A DNA stretch of 64,000 nucleotides from QQUJ01 sp050287605 (GCA_050287605.1 JBNKCG010000081.1:1-64000); one strand, 5' to 3'. Positions 34,132 through 43,230 are shown, counted from the first letter of the stretch. Translations and numbers: made by a program. The notes: a model not told the origin generated them from the sequence alone.

Positions 34132-35015
34132 CGCTTGCGGCCCTTCCAGGGGCTCTTATCCGCGGTAGCGCGCTTCCCCGACCCGCGCCGCGTCGGTCCG
34201 GCGCGTTGGGATCCCTCCGCCGGCTTGCGCGGCGCGCTCTTCTCCGTGGTACGCCGCGGCGGCTTCAACGCCGCCAGCCCCGCCGCTTCGCGCAAGCGGT
34301 TGATCTCACCCGGGTTGAGTTCGCACCAGCGCCCCTGGCGCAATGCGCTGGGCAGCGCGTAGGGCCCGAAGCGCACCCGCATCAAGCGGCTCACCTGCAG
34401 CCCCTGGCTCTCCCACAGACGGCGTACCTCGCGTTTTCTTCCCTCAACGATCAGGACGTAGTACCAGTGGTTGGTCCCGCGGCCGCCACCGTCGGTGATC
34501 TCCTCGAAGCGCGCCGGTCCGTCTTCCAGCTGGACACCCTGCGTCATGTTGACCAGTGCCTGCTCGGGTACTGCACCGTGCACGCGCACCGCATACTCGC
34601 GCTCCACGCGCCGCGACGGGTGCATCAGGGCATTGGCCAGTTCGCCATCGGTAGTAAAGAGCAGCAGCCCTGAGGTGTTGAGGTCGAGCCGTCCGATGGC
34701 GATCCAGCGGCCAACCGTCAACGGCGGCAGCCGTTGAAAAACCGTGGCGCGCTGCTCGGGGTCGTCGCGCGTGACCAGTTCACCTTCCGGTTTGTGGTAG
34801 GCGATGACCCGCTTCGGCACCTCCGCCAACCGCTTGTCCGCCACGCGCCGCCCGTCGACCTCGATGCGTTCGGCGCCCGTCACGCGATCACCCAACTGCG
34901 CCGGATGCCCGTCCACGCTGACCCGCCCCGCCTTGATCCACTCCTCGATCTCGCGCCGCGAACCGAGACCGGCGCGGGCTAATACCTTGTGAAGTTTTTC
35001 AGTGTCGTCGGTCAT
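34128..35015 (-). CDS. rluB: 23S rRNA pseudouridine synthase, RluB/RsuA type
   Basis: 295 aa. N-terminal S4 domain (about 6-50) then the RsuA-type catalytic core with D111 in GRLDLNTSGLLLFTTDGE. A Lys/Arg-rich tail (about 255-295) is unstructured and may bind rRNA. It should make pseudouridine 2605 of 23S rRNA. Gene order scpA-scpB-rluB is conserved in gammaproteobacteria. ATG at 35015; no clear ribosome site. An inverted-repeat element lies between scpB and this gene. Confidence 0.93.
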   Translation of the reverse strand: MTDDTEKLHKVLARAGLGSRREIEEWIKAGRVSVDGHPAQLGDRVTGAERIEVDGRRVADKRLAEVPKRVIAYHKPEGELVTRDDPEQRATVFQRLPPLTVGRWIAIGRLDLNTSGLLLFTTDGELANALMHPSRRVEREYAVRVHGAVPEQALVNMTQGVQLEDGPARFEEITDGGGRGTNHWYYVLIVEGRKREVRRLWESQGLQVSRLMRVRFGPYALPSALRQGRWCELNPGEINRLREAAGLAALKPPRRTTEKSAPRKPAEGSQRAGPTRRGSGKRATADKSPWKGRKR

Positions 35016-35035
35016 AGGGAAGAAAATGATCTTTA

Positions 35036-35174
35036 ACCACAAAGTACACAAAGTTCACGAAGTTAAACCCTTAAAAACTGAGCCTAAACCGTCATGCTGG
35101 GCTTGATCCGTCATGACGACAAGAAGGGTTTCCGCAAATAGATCTTACTTTGTGTACTTCGTGTACTTTGTGGT
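35036..35174. repeat. 139-bp inverted-repeat element between scpB and rluB
   Basis: Left arm 35036-35063 (ACCACAAAGTACACAAAGTT...) and right arm 35147-35174 (...GTACTTTGTGGT) are 28-nt inverted copies matching at 25 of 28 positions. Inside are a second inverted pair (aaaccctt/aagggttt) and gtcatg/catgac. The arms are built of 8-10-nt units such as ACTTTGTGT. The structure recalls a miniature inverted-repeat element or a large hairpin. It lies 21 nt before rluB's start and 11 nt from the scpB stop. Confidence 0.8.
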
Positions 35175-35184
35175 GAAAAGGAAG

Positions 35185-35877
35185 CTAAAAAGCTGTTGAT
35201 TCCGACGTCGAAGTTTCGTCCGGTTCGACTTCCGTGCCGGCCTCCACCGCCTGATCATCCGCGATCGCCTCGACAGGCTCCTCAATCTCGGCAGCCTCGT
35301 AATCCCCGCCCGCCTGTGGCTCCTCGAACAGCAACTCGGCGTTGATGCTGTCGATGTCGCGGATCTCGGCCAACGTGGGCAGTTCGTTGAGGTTCTTGAG
35401 GTTGAAGTAGTCGAGGAATTGGCGGGTGGTGCCGTACATGGCCGGCCGGCCGGGCACGTCGCGATGACCCAGCACGCGTACCCATTCGCGCTCCAACAGC
35501 GCCTTCATGATGTTAGTGCTGACGCTTACACCGCGAATCTCCTCGATCTCACCGCGGGTGATAGGCTGGCGGTAGGCGACCAGCGCTAGCGTCTCGAGCA
35601 GAGCGCGCGAGTAGCGCGGCGGGCGCTCCTCCCACAGCCGCGACACCCACTCGCTGTACTCGGCACGGGTTTGGACACGAAATCCGCTGGCGGTCTCCTT
35701 GAGTTCGATGCCGCGTCCTTCATACTCCGCGGCCAGTTCCTTCAACACCTCGCGCAGCGCATCGCGCGTCGGCTGTTCCGTTTCAGGAAACAGGTTGAGC
35801 AGGTTGTCGAGGCTGAGCGCCTCGCCCGCGGCGAGCAGGGCCGCTTCGACGATGTTCTTCAGTGCCTTTGCGTCCAT
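35185..35877 (-). CDS. scpB: Segregation and condensation protein B
   Basis: 230 aa. Two winged-helix domains (about 1-90 and 100-160) with AALLAAGEAL near the start and ETLALVAYRQPITRGEIEEIRGVS, the signature of ScpB. A C-terminal acidic extension (about 185-230, Glu/Asp-rich) is longer than in many relatives. Together with ScpA it binds SMC, encoded at 49.9-53.4 kb, to form the chromosome-segregation condensin complex. It starts 14 nt after the scpA stop. Confidence 0.95.
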   Translation of the reverse strand: MDAKALKNIVEAALLAAGEALSLDNLLNLFPETEQPTRDALREVLKELAAEYEGRGIELKETASGFRVQTRAEYSEWVSRLWEERPPRYSRALLETLALVAYRQPITRGEIEEIRGVSVSTNIMKALLEREWVRVLGHRDVPGRPAMYGTTRQFLDYFNLKNLNELPTLAEIRDIDSINAELLFEEPQAGGDYEAAEIEEPVEAIADDQAVEAGTEVEPDETSTSESTAF

Positions 35878-35891
35878 CGATGATTACCGTG

Positions 35892-36743
35892 TCAGGAGAT
35901 TGCCGGTTCCATCCCGTCACCGTGCGCCGCGCCGCGCACCTTGACGTGAATCGGGCCGTAGGCCTCGGTCTGAATCAGCTCGATCAGCGAGCCTTTGATG
36001 AGTTCGAGAACGGCGAGCAGCGTCACCACGACGCCCAGCCGCCCCTCCTCGGGAGTAAAGAGCGCGGTGAAGTCGGTGAACTGGTCGACGCGCAGCGTGG
36101 CCAGCACGTTGGACATGCGCTCGCGTACCGACAACGCCTCGCGCTGGATGTGGTGGTGGCTGAACATGTCGGCGCGCTGCAACACCTCTTTGAACGCCAG
36201 CAGCACCTCCTTGAGCGTCACCTCCGGCAGCGCTTTCAGCGCACGCCGTTCGGTGATTTCGGCGGTGCCCACAAACAGATCGCGGCCGACGCGGTGCAGC
36301 GAATCGATGTCCTCGCCGGCCTGCTTGTAGCGCTCGTACTCCTGCAGACGGCGGATCAGCTCGGCGCGCGGGTCGTCTTCGTTTTCGTCGTCGGAGGGCG
36401 GACGCGGCAGCAGCATACGCGATTTGATCTCCGCCAGCATCGCCGCCATCACCAGGTATTCGCCGGCCAGTTCGAGTTTCATCTCCTGCATCAAGTCGAT
36501 GTACTCCATGTACTGGCGGGTGATCTCGGCGATGGGGATGTTGAGGATGTCCAGGTTCTGGCGCCGGATCATGTACAGCAGCAGGTCCAGCGGCCCCTCG
36601 AAGGCCTCGAGAAACACACGCAGCGCATCGGGCGGGATATAGAGGTCGCGCGGCAGTTCGGTGACCTTTTCGCCCAGCACCAGGGCGATGGGCATCTCGG
36701 TCTGCTGCGGCGGCTGCGCCTCCAGGATTTCCTCTTCGCTCAT
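35892..36743 (-). CDS. scpA: Segregation and condensation protein A (kleisin)
   Basis: 283 aa. Starts with an approx. 30-residue lead, then FEGPLDLLLYMIRRQNLDILNIPIAEIT (about 49-76), the ScpA signature, ending with a C-terminal winged helix (about 190-280) including FTALFTPEEGR. It bridges the SMC heads. ATG at 36743. trpS lies 41 nt upstream, and scpB follows. An acidic PPSDDENEDD loop lies in the middle. Confidence 0.95.
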   Translation of the reverse strand: MSEEEILEAQPPQQTEMPIALVLGEKVTELPRDLYIPPDALRVFLEAFEGPLDLLLYMIRRQNLDILNIPIAEITRQYMEYIDLMQEMKLELAGEYLVMAAMLAEIKSRMLLPRPPSDDENEDDPRAELIRRLQEYERYKQAGEDIDSLHRVGRDLFVGTAEITERRALKALPEVTLKEVLLAFKEVLQRADMFSHHHIQREALSVRERMSNVLATLRVDQFTDFTALFTPEEGRLGVVVTLLAVLELIKGSLIELIQTEAYGPIHVKVRGAAHGDGMEPAIS

Positions 36744-36783
36744 CGATCAACTTCGCTCGTGTCGGTGCATCGGCGCACGGGTG

Positions 36784-38001
36784 TCAACGGTAGTTCAGCC
36801 CCATCGCCTTACGCACCTCGTCCATGGTTTCGCGGGCGACGTCGCGCGCCTCCTCGCAACCCTCGGCGATAATGTTGCGCACCAGCGACGGCTGCTCTTC
36901 GAACTCCTTGGCGCGCTCACGGATGGGCCGCAGCTCTTTCTGGATGGCATCGATCACCAACGCCTTGCAGTCCAGGCAGCCGATGCCGGCCGTGGTGCAA
37001 CCTTCGCGCACCCACTGCTTGTGCTCGTCGTCGGTGTATACCTGGTGCAGCTGCCATACCGGGCACAGCTCGGGCGTGCCGGGATCGTCGCGCCGCACGC
37101 GGGCGGGATCGGTGGGCATGGTGCGCAGCTTCTGCTCCACCGCCTCCGGTGCCTCGCGCAGGGAGATGGTGTTGTTGTAGCTCTTCGACATCTTCTGCCC
37201 GTCCAGCCCCGGCATCTTCGACGCGGGCGTAAGCAGCGCCTGGGGTTCGGGCAGGATAATCTTACCGCCGCCCTCCAGGTAGCCCTGCAGGCGTTCCAGG
37301 TCCGCGATGCTGATGTTCTGCTGGCTCTCCAGCAGGGCGCGCGCCACGTCCAACGCCTCCTGATCGCCCTGCTCCTGGTAGCGCTTGCGCAGGTCGGCGT
37401 AAAGCTTGGCGTTCTTCTTGCCCATCTTCTTGGCGGCGGCTTCGGCCTTCTCCTCGAAGCCCTGCTCGCGGCCGTAGAGATGGTTGAAGCGCCGCGCCAC
37501 CTCGCGGGTCAGCTCCACGTGCGCCACCTGATCCTCGCCCACCGGCACCATGCCGGCTCGGTAGATCAGGATGTCGGCAGACTGCAGCAGCGGATAGCCG
37601 AGGAAGCCATAGGTGGCCAGATCGCGTTCCTTGAGCTTCTCCTGCTGGTCCTTGTAGCTGGGCACGCGCTCCAGCCAGCCCAGCGGGGTGACCATGCTCA
37701 ACAGCACGTGCAGTTCGGCGTGTTCCATCACCCGTGACTGGATGAACAGTTTGGCGGAGTTGGGGTCGATCCCCGCTGCCAGCCAGTCGATCACCATGTC
37801 CCAGACGTTCTCGGAGAGGATCTCCGGCTCTTCGTAGTGTGTGGTCAGCGCATGCCAATCGGCGATGAAGAAAAAGCACTCGTATTCGTGCTGCAGCTTG
37901 AGCCAGTTCTTCAGCACGCCGTGGTAGTGCCCCAGGTGCAGCTTGCCGGTGGGGCGCATACCCGAAAGTACGCGTTGGTATTGCGCGGGGATGGTATCCA
38001 C
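36784..38001 (-). CDS. trpS: Tryptophanyl-tRNA synthetase
   Basis: 405 aa from GTG at 38001, preceded by AGGAGAGAA; a GTG at 38055 would add 18 residues and has no ribosome site. HIGH-type motif HLGHYHG near residue 23 and KMSKS in DGQKMSKSYNNTI near 247 identify a class I TrpRS. At about 175-230 it carries a long Lys/Glu-rich insertion (KAEAAAKKMGKKNAK...) characteristic of the TrpRS of Pseudomonas-type bacteria. It charges tRNA-Trp. It is followed by scpA. Confidence 0.93.
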   Translation of the reverse strand: MDTIPAQYQRVLSGMRPTGKLHLGHYHGVLKNWLKLQHEYECFFFIADWHALTTHYEEPEILSENVWDMVIDWLAAGIDPNSAKLFIQSRVMEHAELHVLLSMVTPLGWLERVPSYKDQQEKLKERDLATYGFLGYPLLQSADILIYRAGMVPVGEDQVAHVELTREVARRFNHLYGREQGFEEKAEAAAKKMGKKNAKLYADLRKRYQEQGDQEALDVARALLESQQNISIADLERLQGYLEGGGKIILPEPQALLTPASKMPGLDGQKMSKSYNNTISLREAPEAVEQKLRTMPTDPARVRRDDPGTPELCPVWQLHQVYTDDEHKQWVREGCTTAGIGCLDCKALVIDAIQKELRPIRERAKEFEEQPSLVRNIIAEGCEEARDVARETMDEVRKAMGLNYR

Positions 38002-38065
38002 TTCTCTCCTCTTGACCTCGTTGGATGATTCGTCGCTGATAAACGTTTCCCGCACGATAGCGGGA

Positions 38066-38719
38066 CTACAGTCCGACCAGTTTGAACAGCTCGCTCTGCA
38101 ACAATGCGACCGGTACGCCGAGGATATCCCGCAGCATGCCGGTCGCCAGCAGCGCCACCAGAATGATGAACCCGTAGGGTTCGATGCGGCTGAAGCGCCA
38201 AGCCAGTGGTCCCGGCAGCAAGCCGGTCACCACGCGGCCTCCATCCAGCGGCGGCAACGGCAGGAGATTGAGCACCATGAACACGATGTTGATGGTGATC
38301 CCCGCCCCTCCCATGTAGATCAGCGGTACGGCTATCCAGTCCAGATTACCGGCGCTGGCAACCCCGATCTTCATCACGGCAGCCCACAGCAGCGCCATGA
38401 CCAAATTGGCGGCAGGACCCGCCGCTGCAACGATGGCCATGTCGCGTTTCGGGTGGCGCAAATTTTCCCACGTCACCGGTACCGGTTTGGCCCAGCCAAA
38501 CACGAACCCGCCGATCAACAGCAGAACGGCGGGAATCAGTAACGTACCGACGGGATCGATGTGCTTGAGGGGATTGAGGGTGAGGCGCCCCATCATCATG
38601 GCGGTGGGATCGCCCAGGCGTTTGGCCACCCAGCCATGCGCCACCTCGTGCACCGTGATGGCGAACAGGACGGGTAGCGCCCACACGGCGATGCGCTGCA
38701 GCATATTCAGTTCTAGCAT
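38066..38719 (-). CDS. Site-2-protease-family intramembrane metalloprotease
   Basis: 217 aa, five to six membrane segments. HEVAH (24-28) provides zinc ligands and the general base; NLLPLPPLDGGR (about 150-160) provides the third ligand Asp. It lacks PDZ and CBS domains, like minimal site-2 proteases. The substrate is unknown. The ATG at 38719 starts the conserved family part; a longer frame reads through the yciO end. It lies between yciO and trpS on one strand, as in Pseudomonas. Confidence 0.9.
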   Translation of the reverse strand: MLELNMLQRIAVWALPVLFAITVHEVAHGWVAKRLGDPTAMMMGRLTLNPLKHIDPVGTLLIPAVLLLIGGFVFGWAKPVPVTWENLRHPKRDMAIVAAAGPAANLVMALLWAAVMKIGVASAGNLDWIAVPLIYMGGAGITINIVFMVLNLLPLPPLDGGRVVTGLLPGPLAWRFSRIEPYGFIILVALLATGMLRDILGVPVALLQSELFKLVGL

Positions 38720-38760
38720 CGGGCGATTATACCGGGTCGCGAGGGGATGCGCCGCTGGGG

Positions 38761-39384
38761 CTACTCTTCGAACAGGGAGACATCGCCCTTCCCCACCCGC
38801 ACCACCACGGGAGCCGCACCGGTGAGGTCGACGACGGTGGAGGGCTCCAGCCCGCAATGGCCGCCGTCGATGATCAAATCCACGGCATGGCCGAGGATTT
38901 CGCGCATCTCGTAGGGGTCGGTAAGGGGCATCTCGTCGTCAGGGAGCTGCAGGGTGGAGCTCATCAGCGGCTCGCCCAGTTCTGCCAGCAGCGCCTGGGT
39001 GATGACGTTGTCCGGTACGCGCAGCCCGATGGTCTTGCGCTTGGGATTCTGCAGGCGGCGCGGCACCTCGCGGGTCGCCAGCAGCAGGAAGGTGTAGGGC
39101 CCCGGTGTGAGTCCCTTCAGCAGTCGGTAGGCCACGTTGTCCACGCGGGCGTAGGTGGAGAGGTCGGTGAGATCGCGACACACCAGGGTGAAGTCGTGGC
39201 GATCGTCGACCCGGCGAATGGCACGGATGCGCTCCTGGGCCTCCTTGTTGCCGATGCAGCAGCCCAGGGCATAACTGGAGTCGGTGGGATAGATGATCAG
39301 CCCCCCGTCGCGCAGGATCTCCACGGCGCGGCGTACCAGCCGCACCTGGGGATTGTCGGGGTGGATCTGAAAAAACTGGGACAT
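38761..39384 (-). CDS. yciO: YciO-type YrdC/Sua5 domain protein
   Basis: 207 aa. One YrdC domain: IYPTDSSYALGC (about 31-42), LTPGPYTFLLLA, RKTIGLRVPDN and the C-terminal PSTVVDLTG. The start MSQFFQIHPDNPQVRLV is almost that of E. coli YciO. YrdC-family proteins make threonylcarbamoyl-adenylate for t6A; YciO members have weak activity and an uncertain role. It lies upstream of the site-2 protease. Confidence 0.92.
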   Translation of the reverse strand: MSQFFQIHPDNPQVRLVRRAVEILRDGGLIIYPTDSSYALGCCIGNKEAQERIRAIRRVDDRHDFTLVCRDLTDLSTYARVDNVAYRLLKGLTPGPYTFLLLATREVPRRLQNPKRKTIGLRVPDNVITQALLAELGEPLMSSTLQLPDDEMPLTDPYEMREILGHAVDLIIDGGHCGLEPSTVVDLTGAAPVVVRVGKGDVSLFEE

Positions 39385-39471
39385 GAGAACGAGGCGTCCG
39401 TCGCCGAAAGGGCGCCATTATAGACTGATCTCAACCTCCCGGCGGGCCATTCCGCACCGTCCGCAAGCGAC

Positions 39472-40143
39472 TCACCCGAGACCGGCCTTGCCGATCAGCA
39501 CCAGGGGTACCGGTGAGACCGCCAGCAGAATCAGCGCCAGATAGTGCGGAAACGGAAACAGCCCACTAATGCCCGCCGCAATGCCGATGCCGCCGCCCCC
39601 ACCGATGAAGGCGTTGCCGGGCGTGTTCAGCGCCACAGCCAGCGCCAGGTAGCGATGGCGCAGGAAGAACGACAGCCAGCGCGTGGGTACGCGCCGCGTG
39701 AGATAGAGCATGCGCTGGTGGGGCGTCATCTCCTCCATCTCGTGAACCAACGCCTCGCCGCGGCGCAGCCCCAGCCACCCCAGCACTCCGCCCAGCAGCG
39801 ACACCGGCACCAGGCGGCCCAATCCATAACTCAGCGCCAGCGACAACACCGTAGCACCGTAGACCAGCAGGATGCCCGGTACACCGCCTACCAGCATGAC
39901 GAACAGTCCCAGTTCGATGCCGGGAACAAAAGGCATGGCCAAGAACAGCACATAGGCCGTCAGGACCGCGAACAGCAGCAGGTAATCGCGCCCGCGGAGC
40001 GAGACGAGCAGATCGCTGACCCGCAGTTCCAGCCGGCTCCCCACCCAGTAGACGAGCGCGATCGCTACCACCAGCAGGCCCACCCGCAGGAACAAACGCG
40101 TGCGATCGCCACGGATGCGATGGTCGTTGGGATGCACCGCCAT
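39472..40143 (-). CDS. Predicted VTT/SNARE-associated-like membrane protein
   Basis: 223 aa, five to six hydrophobic segments. Two features recall VTT (DedA/TMEM41) proteins: a re-entrant-like FVPGIELGLFVMLVGGVPG (about 72-90) and a glycine cluster ALNTPGNAFIGGGGGIG (about 171-187). It is not a clear full match to DedA. The ATG at 40143 is followed by a soluble basic lead (1-16). It lies between rnm and yciO on the same strand. Function unknown. Confidence 0.65.
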   Translation of the reverse strand: MAVHPNDHRIRGDRTRLFLRVGLLVVAIALVYWVGSRLELRVSDLLVSLRGRDYLLLFAVLTAYVLFLAMPFVPGIELGLFVMLVGGVPGILLVYGATVLSLALSYGLGRLVPVSLLGGVLGWLGLRRGEALVHEMEEMTPHQRMLYLTRRVPTRWLSFFLRHRYLALAVALNTPGNAFIGGGGGIGIAAGISGLFPFPHYLALILLAVSPVPLVLIGKAGLG

Positions 40144-40157
40144 CGCCGGTTACGAAC

Positions 40158-41024
40158 CTAGGCGACGCGGTTGGGGGCCGCAGTGGCAGCACCCGCCAGC
40201 ACTGCGTCGATGGGGCGGCACCCGGCTGGCAGCGGTGCGAACCGTCCCGGTGCCAGCCAAGTCTGCTCGGGACCGTGGAAATCGGAACCGCACGAGGCGT
40301 AGAGTGCATGGCGCTGGGACAATTCAACCAGCAGCGCAGTGCGATCCGGCGACTGGCTGCCGGAGACGACCTCAATCCCGACCCCACCGGCGGCGGCGAA
40401 CTCCTCCACCAGGCAGCGCAGCTTGCGGTTGTGGAGCGGATAGCGCAGCGGATGGGCCAGTACCGCCATTCCGCCGGCAGTACGGACCCAGCCGATGGCA
40501 GTCGCAATATCCACCCAGCGGCTGGGGACATGGCCCGGCCTGCCGCGCGCCAGAAACCGTTTGTGAGCAGCCGCCGTCGTCGTCGCATGGCCCTGCGCGA
40601 CCAGCCAACGTGCAATGTGGGTGCGGGTGACGGAAGCGCCCCCAGCCAGGGCCTGTGCGCCTTCCAGCGCTCCGGCGATACGCCGCTTCTCCAGGCGCCG
40701 GGCGATCGCCGCGGCGCGATCGGCGCGCAACGCCTCCAGCCGCCGTAGTCCCTGCCGCAGCGGGGAACTATCGGCGTCGATACCCAATCCCACCACGTGG
40801 ACGTTGATCCCTTCCCAGGTGGTGGAGAGTTCGATACCGGGCACGAAATCGACGCCCTCGTCCGCCGCGGCCCGTGCCGCCGCCGCAAGACCTGCGGTAG
40901 TGTCGTGGTCGGTCAACGCCAGGCGCGTCACGCCGAAGCGCTTGGCGTAGCGGATCAATTCGTCTGCTGACAACGTGCCGTCAGAGGCCGTCGAATGGAG
41001 GTGAAAATCGGTGTCGCATGTCAT
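40158..41024 (-). CDS. rnm: RNase AM, PHP-domain 5'-3' exoribonuclease (YciV/TrpH)
   Basis: 288 aa. The PHP signature DFHLHSTASDGTLS (6-19, metal ligands H8 and H10), ALTDHDTTAG, VPGIELST and the later VLAHPLRYP and SCGSDFHGP match the YciV family. In E. coli this enzyme trims 5' ends of rRNAs and hydrolyses short oligonucleotides and 3',5'-bisphosphates. The frame is open far upstream on this strand but the ATG at 41024 starts the conserved part. It is divergent from yciB, 75 nt away. Confidence 0.93.
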   Translation of the reverse strand: MTCDTDFHLHSTASDGTLSADELIRYAKRFGVTRLALTDHDTTAGLAAAARAAADEGVDFVPGIELSTTWEGINVHVVGLGIDADSSPLRQGLRRLEALRADRAAAIARRLEKRRIAGALEGAQALAGGASVTRTHIARWLVAQGHATTTAAAHKRFLARGRPGHVPSRWVDIATAIGWVRTAGGMAVLAHPLRYPLHNRKLRCLVEEFAAAGGVGIEVVSGSQSPDRTALLVELSQRHALYASCGSDFHGPEQTWLAPGRFAPLPAGCRPIDAVLAGAATAAPNRVA

Positions 41025-41099
41025 GGCATCCCATTTTAGCCGGCAATCGGCAATCCGTTTTGTGCGACAATGGCGCTCCCGTTGCAACGCGTGGCTATC

Positions 41100-41645
41100 A
41101 TGAAGTTTCTGTTCGATTTCTTCCCCATCCTGCTGTTCTTCATCGCGTACAAAGTCTGGGACATCTTCGTCGCCACCGGTGTGGCCATCGGCGCCACTTT
41201 TCTGCAGGTGGGCCTGTTCTGGTTCAAGCATCGCCGCTTCGAGCGCATGCACCTGATCACGCTGGCGCTGATCGTTGTTTTCGGCGGACTCACCATCGCG
41301 CTGCGCGACGAAACGTTCATCAAGTGGAAACCCACTATCCTCAACTGGCTGTTCGCCGTCGCCTTCCTGGGAAGCCGCTTCATCGGTAACAAACCGCTGG
41401 TGCAGCGCATGATGGAGAGCAACTTTTCGCTGCCCGATCCGGTCTGGCGGCGCCTGAATCTGATCTGGTTCATCTTCTTCACTGCTATGGGCGCCGTGAA
41501 TCTCTACGTCGCGTTCACGTTCGACACCGCGACCTGGGTGAATTTCAAGCTGTTCGGCATGATGGGCCTCACCGTGCTGTTCGTCATCGCACAGGCCTTC
41601 TACCTGGCACGCCACATCCCCGATCAACCCGAAGAGGAGTCCTGA
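41100..41645 (+). CDS. yciB: Inner-membrane septation-associated protein YciB
   Basis: 181 aa, five membrane segments. MKFLFDFFPILLFFIAYKV and the later HLITLALIVVFGGLTIALRDETFIKWKPT are the YciB/IspZ signature. It takes part in envelope synthesis and septation in enterics. The ATG at 41100 is the conserved start. The stop abuts the ATG of yciI. Confidence 0.95.
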   Translation: MKFLFDFFPILLFFIAYKVWDIFVATGVAIGATFLQVGLFWFKHRRFERMHLITLALIVVFGGLTIALRDETFIKWKPTILNWLFAVAFLGSRFIGNKPLVQRMMESNFSLPDPVWRRLNLIWFIFFTAMGAVNLYVAFTFDTATWVNFKLFGMMGLTVLFVIAQAFYLARHIPDQPEEES

Positions 41646-41948
41646 ATGCTTTACGCGATCCTCGCCGAGGACAACCCCGGCTCCCTGGCGCTGCGCCTTA
41701 GCGTGCGTCCCGACCATCTCGCACGCCTGCAACAACTGCAGGACGAAGGCCGCATGGTGTTGGCGGGCGCGCACCCGGCGGTGGACAGCGAAGACCCCGG
41801 CGAGGCCGGTTTCAGCGGCAGCCTGATCGTCGCCGAATTCGACAGCCTGGCTGCGGCGCAGAGCTGGGCCGAGGCCGACCCTTACGTCGCCGCCGGCGTC
41901 TACCGCGCGGTGCAGGTCAAACCGTTCCGCCGGGCATTTCCGCGATGA
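41646..41948 (+). CDS. yciI: YciI-family protein
   Basis: 100 aa, dimeric alpha-beta-barrel-like YciI domain. Motifs: start MLYAILAED, RPDHLARLQQL (with a conserved His), FSGSLIVAEFDSLAAAQSWAEADPYV. Some relatives have dehydrochlorinase activity; that of YciI is unknown. It follows yciB with no gap and overlaps the bolA-like gene by 4 nt, as in other gammaproteobacteria. Confidence 0.92.
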   Translation: MLYAILAEDNPGSLALRLSVRPDHLARLQQLQDEGRMVLAGAHPAVDSEDPGEAGFSGSLIVAEFDSLAAAQSWAEADPYVAAGVYRAVQVKPFRRAFPR

Positions 41949-42211
41949 GCGCACGCGTCGACGCCATCCGCGCACGCCTGACCGACGCCTTCGCGCCAGC
42001 CCACCTGGAGATCGTGGACGAAAGCCACATGCACGCCGGCCACGCCGGGGCTCGCGACGGACGCGGTCACTTCGCCGTTACCATCGTCGCTGCGGCGTTT
42101 GCGGGAATGACACCCATCCAGCGGCACCGCGCGGTCTACCAGGCGCTGGGCGAGCTGATGCAGACCGACATCCACGCCTTGAGCATTCAGGCGACGACGC
42201 CGAACGAGTAA
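41945..42211 (+). CDS. BolA-family protein
   Basis: 88 aa. One BolA domain with HMHAGHAG (about 28-35), including the His residues that take part in [2Fe-2S] sharing with monothiol glutaredoxins, and a C-terminal L-x-ELMQTDIHALSIQATTP. It is involved in Fe-S trafficking or stress morphology. It overlaps yciI by 4 nt (ATGA), and the parvulin gene starts 22 nt later. Confidence 0.93.
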   Translation: MSARVDAIRARLTDAFAPAHLEIVDESHMHAGHAGARDGRGHFAVTIVAAAFAGMTPIQRHRAVYQALGELMQTDIHALSIQATTPNE

Positions 42212-42233
42212 AGAACCCGGAGAGGAACAGGCC

Positions 42234-43055
42234 ATGCCCCCATCAAAGATCGTATTGTCCCTGATCGCCGCGGCACTGCTTGGGAGCGGCGGAACCGCGC
42301 TCGCGGCGGATGCCGCGGCCGCCAAAGACAAGGTGCTGCTCACCGTCAACGGCAAACCCGTCACCGCGGAAACACTGGATTTCTACACCCAGCGCCGGCT
42401 TGCCGACGGCAGTGCCCAGCCCGACAGCGCGGGTCACGCCCCCAACCTGATGAACGATCTGGTGGCGCTGGAGCTGATGGCCCAGCAGGCCGAAAAGCAG
42501 GGATTGCAGAAAGAGCGCTCGGTAAAGATGCTGCTCGACCTGACCCGCAAGAACCTGCTGGCGCAAAATCTCATGCAGTCCTATCTGCGCGAGCATCCGG
42601 TGACCGACGCCGAGCTCCACAAGGCTTACGATCTCGTCAAGGACCGCATGTACGGAGCGCAGTACCACGTCTACCACATCCAGGTGGCCGACGAAGCCAA
42701 GGCGCGCGACTTGATCGCGCAACTGAAACAAGGCGCCGATTTCGCTGCGCTGGCCAAAGCCAACTCTCAGGACCCGACCGGTGCCTCCGGTGGCGAGCTG
42801 GGCTGGTTCGGCAAGGGACAGATGCCGCCGGAGTTCACGGCGGCGATCGAAAAGACCCCCGCAGGTTCCGTCGCCGAAGAGCCGGTGAAAAGCAGCCATG
42901 GCTGGCACGTGGTGCGTGTCGCCGCCACCCGCCAGCAGCCGCCGCCCAGCTTCGAGGATGCACGGCAAAACCTGGAATCGCTGGTGCGCAACCAGCAACT
43001 GCAGGCCTACGTGGTCCAACTGCGTTCGGAGGCCAAGATCGAACAGCCCAAATGA
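42234..43055 (+). CDS. Periplasmic peptidyl-prolyl isomerase (parvulin, PpiC/SurA type)
   Basis: 273 aa. Signal peptide (1-24), an N-terminal SurA-like helical domain, and a parvulin domain (about 133-225) with the core KQGADFAALAKANSQDPTGASGGELGWF and the conserved terminal HGWHVVR. It acts as a chaperone of outer-membrane proteins. A classic terminator follows 34 nt after the stop. Last gene of yciB-yciI-bolA-ppi. Confidence 0.92.
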   Translation: MPPSKIVLSLIAAALLGSGGTALAADAAAAKDKVLLTVNGKPVTAETLDFYTQRRLADGSAQPDSAGHAPNLMNDLVALELMAQQAEKQGLQKERSVKMLLDLTRKNLLAQNLMQSYLREHPVTDAELHKAYDLVKDRMYGAQYHVYHIQVADEAKARDLIAQLKQGADFAALAKANSQDPTGASGGELGWFGKGQMPPEFTAAIEKTPAGSVAEEPVKSSHGWHVVRVAATRQQPPPSFEDARQNLESLVRNQQLQAYVVQLRSEAKIEQPK

Positions 43056-43088
43056 TGCTGCGGGTCGAGTCGCAGCATCCAGCGTGAC

Positions 43089-43113
43089 GAAAAACCGCCC
43101 CCGGGCGGTTTTT
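43089..43113 (+). terminator. Rho-independent terminator after the parvulin gene
   Basis: aaaaaccgcc/ggcggttttt around a 4-nt loop (43090-43113) ends in five T residues. It closes the yciB-yciI-bolA-ppi unit on the plus strand. The A-tract on the left means it could also act in the other direction, but no minus-strand gene ends there. Confidence 0.9.
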
Positions 43114-43230
43114 CTCTTTGTACTCACCGCGTTGCGTGCTCGGCGCAGGCGCGGCGACGGAGACTGACATGATCCCATCACGGGCGTCCGCTATCCTTGG
43201 ACTCATGCCAACCACCAACGAGACATCGTT

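Noticed and set aside
40158..41975. A long frame extending rnm upstream over yciB and yciI
   Set aside because: The extra region is antisense to conserved genes. The PHP signature starts right after the ATG at 41024.
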